Shown: positions 43,703 through 54,133 of the stretch, piece after piece
How the letters are laid out: each line of letters opens with the position of its first letter
Position numbering within the stretch: position 1 is the first letter of the stretch
Assembly (NCBI RefSeq): GCF_013426205.1
Contig: NC_089423.1
Location: forward strand, 3,410,001 to 3,474,000
Source: Metarhizium brunneum
Lineage: Eukaryota; Ascomycota; Sordariomycetes; Hypocreales; Clavicipitaceae
DNA: 64,000 bases
Direction of reading: 5' to 3'
Notes under the pieces: generated by a model
What the model was told of the DNA's origin: nothing
Databases searched by the model: none
Seen by the model: the letters and a program-made list of their open reading frames with translations, nothing else
Made by a program: the position numbers and the translations under genes

Positions 43703-44974
43703 ATGCCCGATCTCAACTCTGTCCCTCCGTCGCCGCATTCGCTCGCTCTCTCTCGTCAACAGTCGTCGCACCAAATGGCTCCTCCACTCTCGCATCCCAT
43801 GGTGTCGTCGCCGTCCCAGTCCTCGTCCATCAATATTCTGCCGTCGAACCAGAATGCCGTGAGCCATTCTCACAGCCGTAGTGCCAGCTTGAGCCAGCCT
43901 CATGGAGCCTCGTCGTCCGCTTCGCCTCAGCTCATCGCTGCCCAGCCCTTACAATCTCAACTGCCGCCGCTATCCGGTGATTCGTCTGTTGGGCCTGGCC
44001 CAGGACCGCTGAGGCACCCACGCCCGTTGACCGCGTCCGAGTTGCATATGCAGCTCGAGAAGGAGCAGGAGGCAGTAGTGCGTCTCGTCCAAGGATTCGC
44101 CCGACCCTGGCGTGATTGTGGTCTAATTTGTTTTCTCTAGGTGAACCGATTGACGCGTGAACTTTCCCTCCTCCGGGCTGCTCAAAATGCGTCCGTGGTT
44201 TCCAACGCATCCTCAACGTCTGCCTCGGCCTCAGCTCACGACCCCATTACCGAATCCTCTCTCCTCTCCGGTTCGGGCTTTACCATCCCCACCGCTCGTC
44301 GACACCACCGCAATTCGTCGTCTGCTTCCCAGAATCACGGCTTGCAGCAGCTTGCGTCTTCGTACGAGGCCAGACACCCCGTGCCACGACCAGCACAGTC
44401 TATCCCGCTCTCTCGACAAAGCTCGCACTCACGAATCAGCCGTACCAACTCCCCTGGTCCTCAGCAAAGTGCATTGGATCCATCGAGTTACTTCCACAGC
44501 CAGCGAGTTCCGCACGCGCCGTCCGTTGTTATGAGTTCAGTCGCCGCTACCCCTGGCAGCGGAAGCCTCACGGACCAAATGAGTCCAGGCCTTATGCCCG
44601 CAACCATGAGATATGAAGAAACTGCATTTTATAGAAACGAGCTCGAATCGGCCAAGAAGGAAAATGAAACACTAAAGAGACGCATTAGAGACTTGGAAAG
44701 AATGGTTCAGACTCGACGATCAACCGACGTTGCACGCCCTCGAAGCGACAGTGTCAGTACCACAGCCAGCGTCAGCATTGCTCCCTCGGGCGGTGTTAGC
44801 ATTGCCGGTCCTCGTGATAGCCTTATTCCCCAACGACCAGAGCGCGAACGTGGTTTGACCTCGCAAAGCGTTACCAGTGCTGCAGGCAGTGTTGCTGTAG
44901 GGGTGCCCGATGACGAGGTCAAAGTTGGAGAGAGTGCTGCGAGCTCCGGCTTAGTAGGGCAGCGGCAGCAGTAG
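43703..44974 (+). CDS. Ser/Pro-rich protein with two short coiled coils
   Basis: A 402-residue protein of unknown function. Exon 1 is 43703-44077, an intron runs 44078-44140 (GTGCGT..CTCTAG), and exon 2 is 44141-44974. The intron interrupts the first coiled coil, ELHMQLEKEQEAVVNRLTREL at residues 114-135. The second is FYRNELESAKKENETLKRRI at about residues 300-320, followed by RDLERMVQTRR. The rest is Ser/Gln/Pro-rich and disordered with many SP and RxxS sites, suggesting phosphorylation and protein-protein interaction. No targeting signal. It resembles uncharacterised fungal scaffold-like proteins; I make no functional claim. Confidence 0.8.
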
Positions 44975-45497
44975 ACTCGATCATACAGATTCTTTGGGGG
45001 GTGGGGTAGCCGTGCAGGGTGAGGCAGGATTTCAGGATTTCACGTACACGGGCATGGATTAATTGGAGGAGAATGGCGTTCACGGCAGCAACTTGGCGGG
45101 GGTATCAAGATTTTCTTTCAAGGGAGCCTCGAGACGTTTAGCACAACCATTCTTGTTATAATGGAAAACTTGTAAGCAAGCGACTGGTTGGGTTTGGTGA
45201 TTTTCATTTGTATTCTGGTTTCTCAAAAGGCCCGGCTGCCCGGCTAATGTTTTCGATTACCAGCACAGATTCGCAACTCTATGGTACATTTCTCGTCGCC
45301 TGTTTTGACTGCTGATTTGCCGCCGTGGTTCCTGCCGCTTGTATATGCCGAAGATGAACGCTTTAATGCTTCGTAAACCCTGTCTTTCATGAAACTTGAT
45401 TAAGCCGTCAAGGCTTCCAACTAGCAAAGTAACCCCTCAAACCTAACCTCTAACCTCAGTCTTGACACGGTATCACGAGAATCCACGCCATGGGTCG
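44975..45497. other. Intergenic, convergent 3' ends
   Basis: 3' regions of two convergent coiled-coil genes. Nothing else recognised. Confidence 0.5.
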
Positions 45498-46226
45498 CTA
45501 TTCATCCGGCGTAATGTTGCGAAGGATCCTATCGTCAAGCTTCCTTGCCTTTGCCAGCGGCCGTTCATCGCTGTCTTCACTTGACCAGTCCCCCTCGCGC
45601 TCGCGCTTCACGGGCCTACGCGGCGTGGCGATACCACCTTCGGGGTACTTCCTCGTAACAGGCTTCCGGATGTAGTACTCGTCGCTGCTGTCCTCGGGGG
45701 ACGCTGCAGCAGTTGTGTCAGGTTCTTGCTTCGGCGCGCCGCCCAAGAGCTGCTGGTCCGTCTGCGCGAGAAGCTCGGCAATAGTCGTCTTGTCCTTCAA
45801 GTCGTCGATGAGCTTGAACGCGGCGGCCAGCGCGGTCCGGTACCGCTTCGACTCGTGCTGGCTGTTTTGTAGTTTCTGGTTGAGGTGCTTGCTGGACTCG
45901 GTGCGCTGCTCGGCCTCCTTGAGGGCGTCTGCGAGGGTGTCTAGCCTGCGTTCTTGTGCGTCTATGGTTTTGGTCTTGCGCTGAAGTTGGGTTTTGAGGG
46001 AGTCGACTTCTCGGTTGAGCCGCTTGATTTGGATTTCGGCGGATTTGGATTTCTGCCGGAAGAAGTCTTCCTTGTCCATTGTGTATTTGACTTTTTGCCA
46101 GAGGGGGCAATTTGCGGGTGGTTTGAGAGGTTCAGGCGGTTCTTGAGAGTCGGCTTGCGTTTTGTTTGGGGGGGTTGGTAGGGAAGGGAGGGGTGTTTGG
46201 GGCCCTTTGACGATTTTACGTCTCAT
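45498..46226 (-). CDS. Coiled-coil protein, 242 residues
   Basis: A single-exon protein read from ATG 46226 (MRRKIVKGP). The frame continues upstream to 46553, but that part looks like leader. The N-terminus is Pro-rich. Residues 45-150 form one long coiled coil, starting LWQKVKYTMDKEDFFRQKSK and continuing through repeated KRLNREVDSLKTQLQRK-type heptads to FKLIDDLKDKTTIAELLAQT. The C-terminus carries a basic/acidic patch (PRRPVKRERE, SEDSDERP, KARKLDDRILRNI) that could be a nuclear localisation signal. The family is not recognised. Possible roles include kinetochore, spindle-pole or chromatin structural proteins, but nothing in the sequence decides. Confidence 0.75.
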   Translation of the reverse strand: MRRKIVKGPQTPLPSLPTPPNKTQADSQEPPEPLKPPANCPLWQKVKYTMDKEDFFRQKSKSAEIQIKRLNREVDSLKTQLQRKTKTIDAQERRLDTLADALKEAEQRTESSKHLNQKLQNSQHESKRYRTALAAAFKLIDDLKDKTTIAELLAQTDQQLLGGAPKQEPDTTAAASPEDSSDEYYIRKPVTRKYPEGGIATPRRPVKREREGDWSSEDSDERPLAKARKLDDRILRNITPDE

Positions 46227-46752
46227 GATGGATTGTGAAGTCTGGCAATCAATTAACAGATATAGTTTAGACAAGAGATGAAATACTGGGTTTTGAAACA
46301 TGCTGTTGAGAAGATGGGGAGTTGGGGCGGCTTGAAGAGAATCAACACCGGGCCGGGGAGTGAGGTTGGAGATGGGAGGTAGGATGGCATTGGGTGCAGG
46401 TGCCTTGCTTGAATGCTGGAGGTGTTTGCGTGCAAAGCAATGATGAGTTGAGATGAAGGTGAGCCGACGATGAGAACAAACGGCAGTCAGCGATTGGGAG
46501 TATAAGTATATGCAGCTACAGACCGATTTCACGCTTGTATGGGACCGTTTCATGTCATCCCACGAGTTGCGTATGCTTGTGTATACTTGCGTATATCCGG
46601 GTATGTTTCTACGCCCTCATATCAACTACTCGAGGGGTCACAGTTTGTTTGGTAGTTTAGACATTGGCGGCCAGGTCTCTAGGCAAGGGCGGAAAGGGGC
46701 GAGTTTGCTGCTCATGTATAATATAGTGTATATTTCACGGCAAGTAAATATA
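46227..46752. other. Intergenic
   Basis: Promoter side of the coiled-coil gene. Nothing else recognised. Confidence 0.45.
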
Positions 46753-47758
46753 TTAGTCTTCAATCACTCGATCCTTGCCGTTTTCCAGTTCATGATGGTG
46801 GGCTCTGATGATTGAGTCTGTGTCATCGATTGCAAGAGGTCTGGTATCAGCCATTTGCTTAATCTTGGCAGTTAGAATCTTGTATTGGTCGTCAGACATG
46901 CTCAGACCAAGTTGCTCAGAGCGAGACTTGATGGCATTCCAGCCCTACATCACCGTCAGTAAATGGCTTCGAAATCATAACGGGGCAGCAACTCGGTGGG
47001 AAGCGTACAGAACAGACGTGTCGATGTGGGTTGCACCAGCCTCGCTGTCCAGTGTCATCATATGATACAGGCATACAAGAATTTCATGGTTGGAGAGGAA
47101 CTTACAGCGCTGCGTACGCATCAACGATAGCACACCCAGTGTCATGGGGCTGTTCGTGGGTGAGTAGAAGCCATCAAGCATCATGCGAAGAGAGATGGCT
47201 CACAAATGGGTTTCAATATCGCAATTGACAACTCCACGAAGCGTACGCACCAGCTTAAACACTTGTCTAGGGGTAGCACATCCAACTGTATCAACATCCA
47301 ACTGTATCAGCAACACGGACTTGATCCACGCCAATTGCGTCAACGGCCTTGTATAGTGAGAGCAGGCCGACTAGATCGGAGCGGAACGAGTCCTCGGATG
47401 AGAATCGGACCTCTATTCCTTGAGGTTCCGAGGACGAGATGGACTCCGTCTACGCCTGTGGCTACCGCGGCCTTGGCGTCTTCTAAATTACATGGCACGT
47501 CCAAAGGCGGATGTTGGCGAGTGGACATGGCGAAAAGAGACGCAGGATATGCATTGGCATACGAGTCAGGATCTTGGACTTGAGCCTGAGCTTGCAAATG
47601 GTCTCACAGTCGATTCTTGACTGCTCCGAGGCGAACGGGGAGGTGAGTTCAATGTATTCGACGCCGAAATCTGAGAGATGGTCCTGGGCTGACTGGCATG
47701 GCAACCTCTGCTGAGAAGATGGACGAGGTAATGAGCCATTGGTGTCTGCCGCGCACAT
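46753..47758 (-). pseudogene. Homocitrate synthase pseudogene (LYS20/LYS21 family)
   Basis: Fragments of homocitrate synthase, the first enzyme of the alpha-aminoadipate lysine route, occur in order but in shifting frames. From ATG 47758 come [95 protein letters not shown], then GWNAIKSRSEQLGLSMSDDQ and RPLAIDDTDSII to TAA 46753. Missing parts include the N-terminal catalytic STLREGEQF segment, the stretch after GTS, and about 150 residues after DTSVL. A 16-bp tandem duplication (47278-47309) adds a frameshift and stop. Intron-like GT..AG segments remain, so this is a decayed DNA-level paralogue, not a retrocopy. The functional gene must lie elsewhere. Confidence 0.85.
47278..47309. repeat. 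16-bp tandem duplication inside the pseudogene
   Basis: ACATCCAACTGTATCA occurs twice head to tail. On the coding strand it duplicates the VADTVGC codons and creates a frameshift and an immediate TGA. Confidence 0.9.
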
Positions 47759-48846
47759 GGTTGCTGCTGGTTGTGATGAGAACGGGGAGAATGGTAGAAC
47801 GCAAGACAAAGGCAAGTCGACACGGTGCAATAGCTGTTTGGCCAAGATGAGGTTGACCATGTTTTGCTTTTGATGTTTCCCAATTGAGTCAATATGGAGA
47901 TGAAAAGTTGTTACGAAAAGTCGGCTATGGGGTAGGGGGGTGGAAGTATCTTGGCGGCCACCTGGATCGTGCCTTCCAATGCAACCTGGAAGGCCTGATA
48001 CGGATTTCTGCCGAGTACTCCAACTCGCGTAGCATCTGCGTCAGACAATGAGGGCCTAGAAGACATGATATTAGGTCCATAGTATCAGATGAACAGCCTG
48101 AGCTACTATTATTTTATCTATATCCTCGTTGCATTGCGAGGCATGACGCCATTCTCGCTCCCGAAAAGGTGCCACTAGGACGTGGCACGAGTAGAATTTA
48201 TGCCAGTGGAGTGGCTTTCACGTAATCCTACTTTATTCTTGCGGTGCATCACGAGTCAGAGCATAGATAGTTAATTTATTATCTAAAGCATTATGACTTG
48301 GGCTACATGGATTTCCTGGTATTATGCCCTTGTATAGCAGTTCATGTTTCGGCAGATTACCTGTTCTTCGCTCCTGCGCGGAGTAACAACTATGGCATTA
48401 ATATAAGGGAGTTGCTACAGAAGAAAGGTTAAAATGGCCCAGATACTTGCGGCTGAAGTGGCAGAATCCAGCGTTTAACAGAGACAATGTGACCAATCGC
48501 AAGTGGTAAAAGTCACCCGTGTAGCAATTCCTTAATATAATAATCTACCTGAGACGCCGAAATTTGTCCCGTTCAATTCATGCTAGTCAATTGATACGTA
48601 CAGTCATGCACACCTAGCATTGTGCATAACAGGCATGCATTTTCGCCTCGCAAGATAGTTGTAAACAGACGAGGTCAAAATTCGATAAATAGAAAGCCTT
48701 TCTCTGCTATTCCTTCCAAGTCCAACCCCAAATCCAAAACCCAGCAAAAACTTGATAGCTCCTCAACAAAAGCCGTTTAGCAATTTTGTTGTTATCATCT
48801 GTTGTCCTAAGTCAATTGTTATTCTTACTTAAATCCTGCCATCGCA
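47759..48846. other. AT-rich intergenic region upstream of the secreted protein
   Basis: 47759-47890 may be the relic promoter of the homocitrate synthase copy. 48050-48700 is AT-rich with no coding potential. A pyrimidine-rich and CCAAA-rich leader (48700-48846) precedes the secreted-protein gene, with a TAAATA-type TATA candidate near 48685. Confidence 0.45.
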
Positions 48847-49173
48847 ATGCAGTATCCTCTTCTCCTCGTCGCTGCTTTCGCGACCGCCTCAATCGCCGCC
48901 CCAGCTGCAGGTCCCCCTGCGAGCACGCAGGGCAAGGAGGACGTAACAAAGGAGGTCGGGAAGCTAGCAGAAGAGGCCTGTCCTCGCGATCAGTTGGTTT
49001 ACAGCAGCCGTGGCGGCCTTTTGCTGCGGCAAGAAGACTGTAAACGCTACGCAGATAAGTGTTTACAGGGCGGCATAATTGAGCCAGCTAAACTCAAGGA
49101 ATGCATTAACGACGCACGCATTAAAAGCAAAAAACCTGCGCAGTGCCCTAAGGAGCCAGCAAAGGAGGCCTAG
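48847..49173 (+). CDS. Small secreted Cys-containing protein (effector-like)
   Basis: A single-exon 108-residue protein. Residues 1-18 form a signal peptide (MQYPLLLVAAFATASIAA) with an AxA-type cleavage site, after which a short Pro/Ala linker begins. The mature part has five cysteines, C45, C65, C72, C86 and C100, and is rich in Lys/Glu with likely helices. Five cysteines leave one unpaired unless the protein dimerises. No known domain recognised. Size, signal peptide, cysteines and AT-rich surroundings fit the broad class of fungal small secreted proteins. No activity can be assigned. Confidence 0.78.
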   Translation: MQYPLLLVAAFATASIAAPAAGPPASTQGKEDVTKEVGKLAEEACPRDQLVYSSRGGLLLRQEDCKRYADKCLQGGIIEPAKLKECINDARIKSKKPAQCPKEPAKEA

Positions 49174-49762
49174 GAAATTATGCGCAGTTGAGCTTACGGA
49201 TAGAAGGCGAGAGTGCGAACCGAGCCACACCGGGTTCAGCTATGTTTCTCGTGTCTGTTTCCAGTGAGACGGCTTTCTGATTAGTGATTTGGTCAAGAAT
49301 TGCCCCGCCTGGGTTTGGGGTTATTGATTGATATCATGGAAAACGATTCAAGTGTACAAGATTAGAGAATAGACTCTATCATTCATTTCTCTATTCCGCC
49401 CGATGACCTAACCCAGAAGGGCAACTATCGGCGAACTAAACTGCCCGTACCGTACATATGTACCGTCTGGTGGGCAAAAGCGCCGCCAGCAGAATTGATC
49501 AATAAGTAAAGTAGGAAGGAGCATCCACCCAACAAAGGCAATGGCACCTGCGGTCCTACGTACTTAAGTACAGAGGTCTTGTGCCGTTTTCAATTCTCGG
49601 TTCAACATTGTAACCTTCTATTAGTTTTGGTCGTGTTCATACCGCCCGTTCCTTTAACGCTTACATCTTTGGTAAACAACTGCTCTTTGGCAACGCAGCC
49701 CACGACCCTTGATTGTTTGTATATGACCAGACGTTTATATCACACGAAACCACCGTCCACCT
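49174..49762. other. Intergenic, convergent 3' ends
   Basis: AT-rich spacer containing CGTACATATGTACCG and ACGTACTTAAGTAC palindromic words (near 49451 and 49557). No gene seen. Confidence 0.45.
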
Positions 49763-51745
49763 TTACAGACAATTGCAATTCCTAGAAGCGAGGTTGGATA
49801 CCGGCTGGGAAGCCCTCAACTTTTCCAACTCCAAGTATTCATCAGGATCCCCCGAGTCCCCAACGTTTGATTCGGACATACTGGCATGATTGGTGCTGTT
49901 CCATACGCGGCTTCTGCCTTTGCCGTTGCAGCCATCTGAGCTGAATTCAGGGAGCTTCCCGACAAAGTCCATCCATCGTTCTTCAGTCACTATCGGTGAT
50001 GTAACCCAAGCCGCCGCACCGCTTTCATCAAGCAACCTGTCCAAACTAGGGAGAAGCGCACGCACAGCCATGGTGTGGTGCTCGTCCAGCTTGGATGACG
50101 TGAATTTGGTATTCTCAACATACCATCCTGGATCCTCCAACATGCAAGTTGCTTCATAGAGCCGAAGCATTTCGATTGTCACCCTACTCGAGTCCACGGC
50201 GGCTTCGTATGCCATCCTGTGCCCGATAGCAAGGACCAGCTTTCGACATCGCGGAAGAAGCATTGCGTTGAATACGTCGTCACGATTGCTACCGTCTGTG
50301 CTCAAAATGGCCTTTGCTTGACATGCTGCTTCCTTCCAGACGCCGTACTCATGTTTAGCAAGCAGTGATGTCGGGTTCCTGGCTTTTGGTATGCTTTGTC
50401 GCCCAAGAAGAAGCTCCGAAACAAGTCCTATTTACCGTCTGCCTTAGCATGTTGCGCAGTCCGACATTCAACCAGGCGCCAATTGCACTTTCATGCTATA
50501 CTTACGACTACACACAAGTGAAAAATCACCCTCGGCAATCAAATTTCCACGAAACGAAGACGCCAGCTCTGTAATCTGGTTGTGCGTATACAAGCCCTGC
50601 CAACCGCACCTGTCAGTCATCTCTGTCAAGATGGACTGGCCATCAATGGTTGCGGCCGTCTTAAAGATACAGGCAAGGCCATCGCGAAGCTGGGGCTGCT
50701 CTTCCCAGCAAAATTCCTCCCAAACTGTTGCTGCGTAGGCTTCTAGAACGGATGACAATGTCAATGCTACCAAGGCAGGGCCATGCTGTGAAGCAAAGCA
50801 CGCCTTGGGCACTTTCTCGCCCAACTTTGGACCTGCTGCGTGCTGACGTTGGCCGTATCTCCCCAACACGAAGGCTGTAACTCTAAGGATGGGAATAGAG
50901 CCCATGGCCAAACACAATGCCCCGACTGTCAGGCGATGTACTTGGCGGGAAACTTCTCCGCGTAGGTCCGTGGCGGCGTTCAAAGTTCCCAGCAGCGCCG
51001 CCGGCTCCAGCCGGACATGATTAAACATGGTGATGCAATGATCAACGTATTTTGGGCCATTTCTACGGGGCAATAGGCGTGAACGTATCCCTGGAGCCAT
51101 CTTGTCAGCGTCGCAAAGACGCACGATAAAAGGACGGATTCCTCTGCGCTCTCCATTCACAACGAGTTGCGCAAAGACAACCGCAATCCGGGGCATCCCA
51201 GCCTCCGGGGAGGTCGGAGGCATAGACTTTGCTGCCATTGGGTTTGGGGTGTGCAAATCAAAGGATCCGTCGTGGTTGTAAGTGGCGGTAGTTTCCAGAT
51301 TACTCGCATCGGAGCCACGAGCAACCTCGGTCAGCATGAATTCGCCAACGGACCGAAACTCCTGGAGCTCCAGGAGGACCTGACGCGTGTAAGACGAACC
51401 CGGATGGTCCTCGGCATATGCGGCGATGGTTCCCATGCAGAGGTTCCAGTGGGTGCTGAGAATCGTCGCGACGGCACTGTCAGCCGTCCCGAGGACTGTA
51501 CTACGTTAACGGTAGCTAGCTTTTCTGCTGGCTCGTGCGCCTGGCATGTTTTACTTACAGTTTGTGTGGAAGTCGCGGAATTTGGGACTGAGTGTCACAA
51601 TGTCCTTGGTTGTCATTCCTACGTGTTGGACAATACTTGTTGCTCGCTTATAAGAAATTCGAATGTGCTCGGAGGGACTGCCGTCCTCGGGATAAGAACC
51701 AGCGCTCCAAATGGGAAGCTCGAGTAACTTTGTCGCGTGGTCCAT
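49763..51745 (-). CDS. Acyl-CoA oxidase-like flavoenzyme
   Basis: A 613-residue acyl-CoA dehydrogenase/oxidase-fold protein. Exons are 51745-51559, 51495-50506 and 50427-49763. Introns are GTAAGT..TACAG and GTAAGT..AATAG. Splicing restores the block THWNLCMGTIAAYAEDH, then the flavin-contact region GEFMLTEVARGSDASNLETT, DGSFDLHTP, PRIAVVFAQLVVNGERRGI and the FNHVRLEPAALLG strand typical of fungal acyl-CoA oxidases. The C-terminal helices include LAKHEYGVWKEAACQAKAIL. Such enzymes form enoyl-CoA and H2O2 in peroxisomes and also occur as tailoring enzymes in secondary-metabolite clusters. The protein ends NCL, not a peroxisomal SKL-type tripeptide, and at 613 residues is shorter than classic POX proteins. 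It is probably an accessory paralogue. Confidence 0.85.
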
Positions 51746-52586
51746 GGTGCATATTTTGCTGTGGCATAGCAGCGAAGGTTTTTTTTCTTTTTTTTAATGC
51801 CTCCAACCTGCAAATGCCGCAAGGTGCAAGGGAGACTCTGTACGCATTGATATCCGATTGCTTTGCAGATGCAGTCCGACAGTCCTGCGTGTTACACAAA
51901 GCCCTAGGTGGTCGCTACACGACTTTACTCAAAATTTGACAAGCGTGATCGAAAGCCGGTTTAGATGTGTTCTGGAATCTGAAGGCATCTATAGCCTTGT
52001 CCAGAAGCTGCTTTTTTAGCCGGTTTCAACTACTGCAGTCCCAGCTGTGGTCGATATGGCTTTGTTGTCACAGCCTATGTAGGTAAAAAAGGTTCTTCGA
52101 TACAAGTGGCCAAGTCGATGGTGTTTTCTTCCTTTGCTCCAAAATGCGGATGTTATATGCCTGTCAACTAACTGGTCACATTGAGACATTGCGTCGATGG
52201 CGAAGACTTCAAATTTGATAAGGAAAAATACGGGATTCAATTCAAAGTACGGCGCGGATAATTACAACCACGAGACTCAAAACGTAATGCTATTTGAAAA
52301 ATGGACTCTGCTTTCCCCAGGTTTATCGGCGCTATCCCTGCATGTCAACCCAACAGTCCAAACCAAACCAGGATCGGAGATAACTAACGACTAGGTACTA
52401 CTATGTACTTATTTAGTTTGCAAATTCATTGGCGCAATACATCTAAGCATATCTACCTAGGTATTTTGCGGGGTCGGCAATCCCGATGGTCTCGTCGGAC
52501 ACAACCAGATGTTGCAACCGCTTCTTCTCCCGACGTTGCCGATTCCCCATCCGACACTGCAACCAACCCATATTCCTCGGGTCACA
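51746..52586. other. Intergenic between acyl-CoA oxidase and Zn2Cys6 relic
   Basis: Divergent spacer, AT-rich, with one TACCTAGGTA word near 52454. No gene seen. Confidence 0.45.
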
Positions 52587-53497
52587 ATGGATGAGCAGAG
52601 CTCACATCCACGTCATAGGACTCCGCAGGCATGTGTGACTTGGTACATCAACCAAACTGAATCATAGCTCCGTGGGCTCTATGGCTGACTTGGTTCGTGT
52701 TACCGGCACGTAGCCGACGGAGGAAGACAAAGTGCGATGGAGGCCGCCCAAGCTGTCGCCATTGCGCATCTCGCGGGATACACTTGCATGGCCAGGCCCT
52801 GTTTTCGAAGGCCTTGCTCAGTCGGAAGAGAATGGTTCTGATAAGGGGTATGATACCTTGCCATTGACGGCGGACAATGTAGTGAGTGGCATCCGTTCGA
52901 CTTCCGGACCGAAAGGCTATGCAAACCTGTTTCGACATATTCTTTGAACGACATCTCTGGATCCAATACTCAAACGACGCACAGTATGGCACCGCGACAC
53001 TTGTTCAAGACGCCGAAAGGGGCTTCGATACAGTATTGCAAATCATGTCGCTGTGGGAAGGTCATTGGACTGCCGCGAGCCAGTGGCTTCATACACTGCG
53101 AGCAATGCGGGCCATGTATCGGGCAGCATATCTAGGAGACGTGGACCGGTCTCTTGTTGCCGAGGCGGCAGTGCCGTCTTCGAGCCCCGAGTCGTCCAAG
53201 TTTCGACCGCGGCCCGGTGATGGCTTCATTTCTTTCACGCAGCTTCCAGTTTATGCGAATCCCTGCGGTTTCTGGCGAGCGATACCTCTGTCGAGCCGAA
53301 GAGGCTTCAGACTGTGTGGACGCAGTTTGCAACCGGCTGGCCGCATGGCTTTGTTAGTGATGATCTGTATGGAACCCTGCACAGCTAATGCGGCCAGTTG
53401 CATCGGGTTACATGTCTATATTTGTAGAGCTAAAACACGGGGACGCCATTGTATGTCGGCTCATCGGATCCTGGGGCTTGGGGTAACTCTGAGGTAA
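52587..53497 (+). pseudogene. Frameshifted Zn2Cys6 transcription factor remnant
   Basis: ATG 52587 starts MDEQSSHPRHRTPQACVT. A 71-nt intron (52643-52713, GTACAT..CGTAG) joins it in frame to CRRRKTKCDGGRPSCRHCASRG, giving a correct zinc cluster through the fifth Cys. At the sixth Cys position a one-base loss shifts the frame: codons there read HLHG, while the next frame continues AWPGPVFEGLAQ as expected after a cluster. That frame stops at 52946 and a third frame (FFERHLWIQYSND, then EGHWTAASQWL) carries on. At least two frameshifts therefore separate coding-like segments. A sequencing error could explain one but hardly both. It is adjacent to acyl-CoA oxidase, D-amino-acid oxidase and transporter genes. 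Confidence 0.6.
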
Positions 53498-54133
53498 GAA
53501 ACAAGACGTCTACGAAGCAGTGGAAACTAGGAAACTATCCAATCTTTAATGGATAAATCATACTTTTGGACTAAATAGTGCTTTTATGAGTCAATCTTTT
53601 GAACTCGTAAAGCGCAAACATCATCAACACTCGATATGGCTGAAGATGCGATCGACTATTTTAGCTGCCACGCCTCGGCAGGCCCAATACCTAAATTCAC
53701 TCAATATTTCCGCATCTCTTGGACGCAGATTTCATCAACTACTACATCCAATCCATCGCCATCTAGCCGGCGATTCATAAAATAGCATCGAGGACATCCT
53801 GCGCCACACCAAACAAGTTTGCTTCGCCCCGGGGCCGCGACTTCACGTATGAGTTGTTTGTAAATGATAAACTAGTCACTTATAGACACAAGTTGGTCAT
53901 GAGTTCCTACACTCTGGACTCGTAAAATCTCCATTCGGAGATGAGCTTTGTAGAGTTCATGGGGCTTGGGTGCACGGGAAGAAGGCTTGGCCGTAATGCT
54001 CATCGAGACGGAGCGGCGAAGATGAAGATTGTAAAACATTCTTGTGAAAATACTGGTCATGGCCGTATCATTCCCCTACATGAATAATCTCCCCAAAACG
54101 CTCCTTTTTTCCAATCAGTTACATGTAATCCGC
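53498..54133. other. Intergenic
   Basis: 3' flanks of the regulator relic and the D-amino-acid oxidase gene. Nothing recognised. Confidence 0.45.

Noticed and set aside
43235..43903. A 222-codon minus-strand frame
   Set aside because: It is the complement of the leader and first exon of the coiled-coil gene at 43703, with Arg-rich antisense composition and no motif.
46753..47758. The homocitrate synthase segment as a functional gene with many introns
   Set aside because: The catalytic N-terminal segment and about 150 central residues are absent, and the 16-bp duplication introduces a stop that no consensus intron removes.
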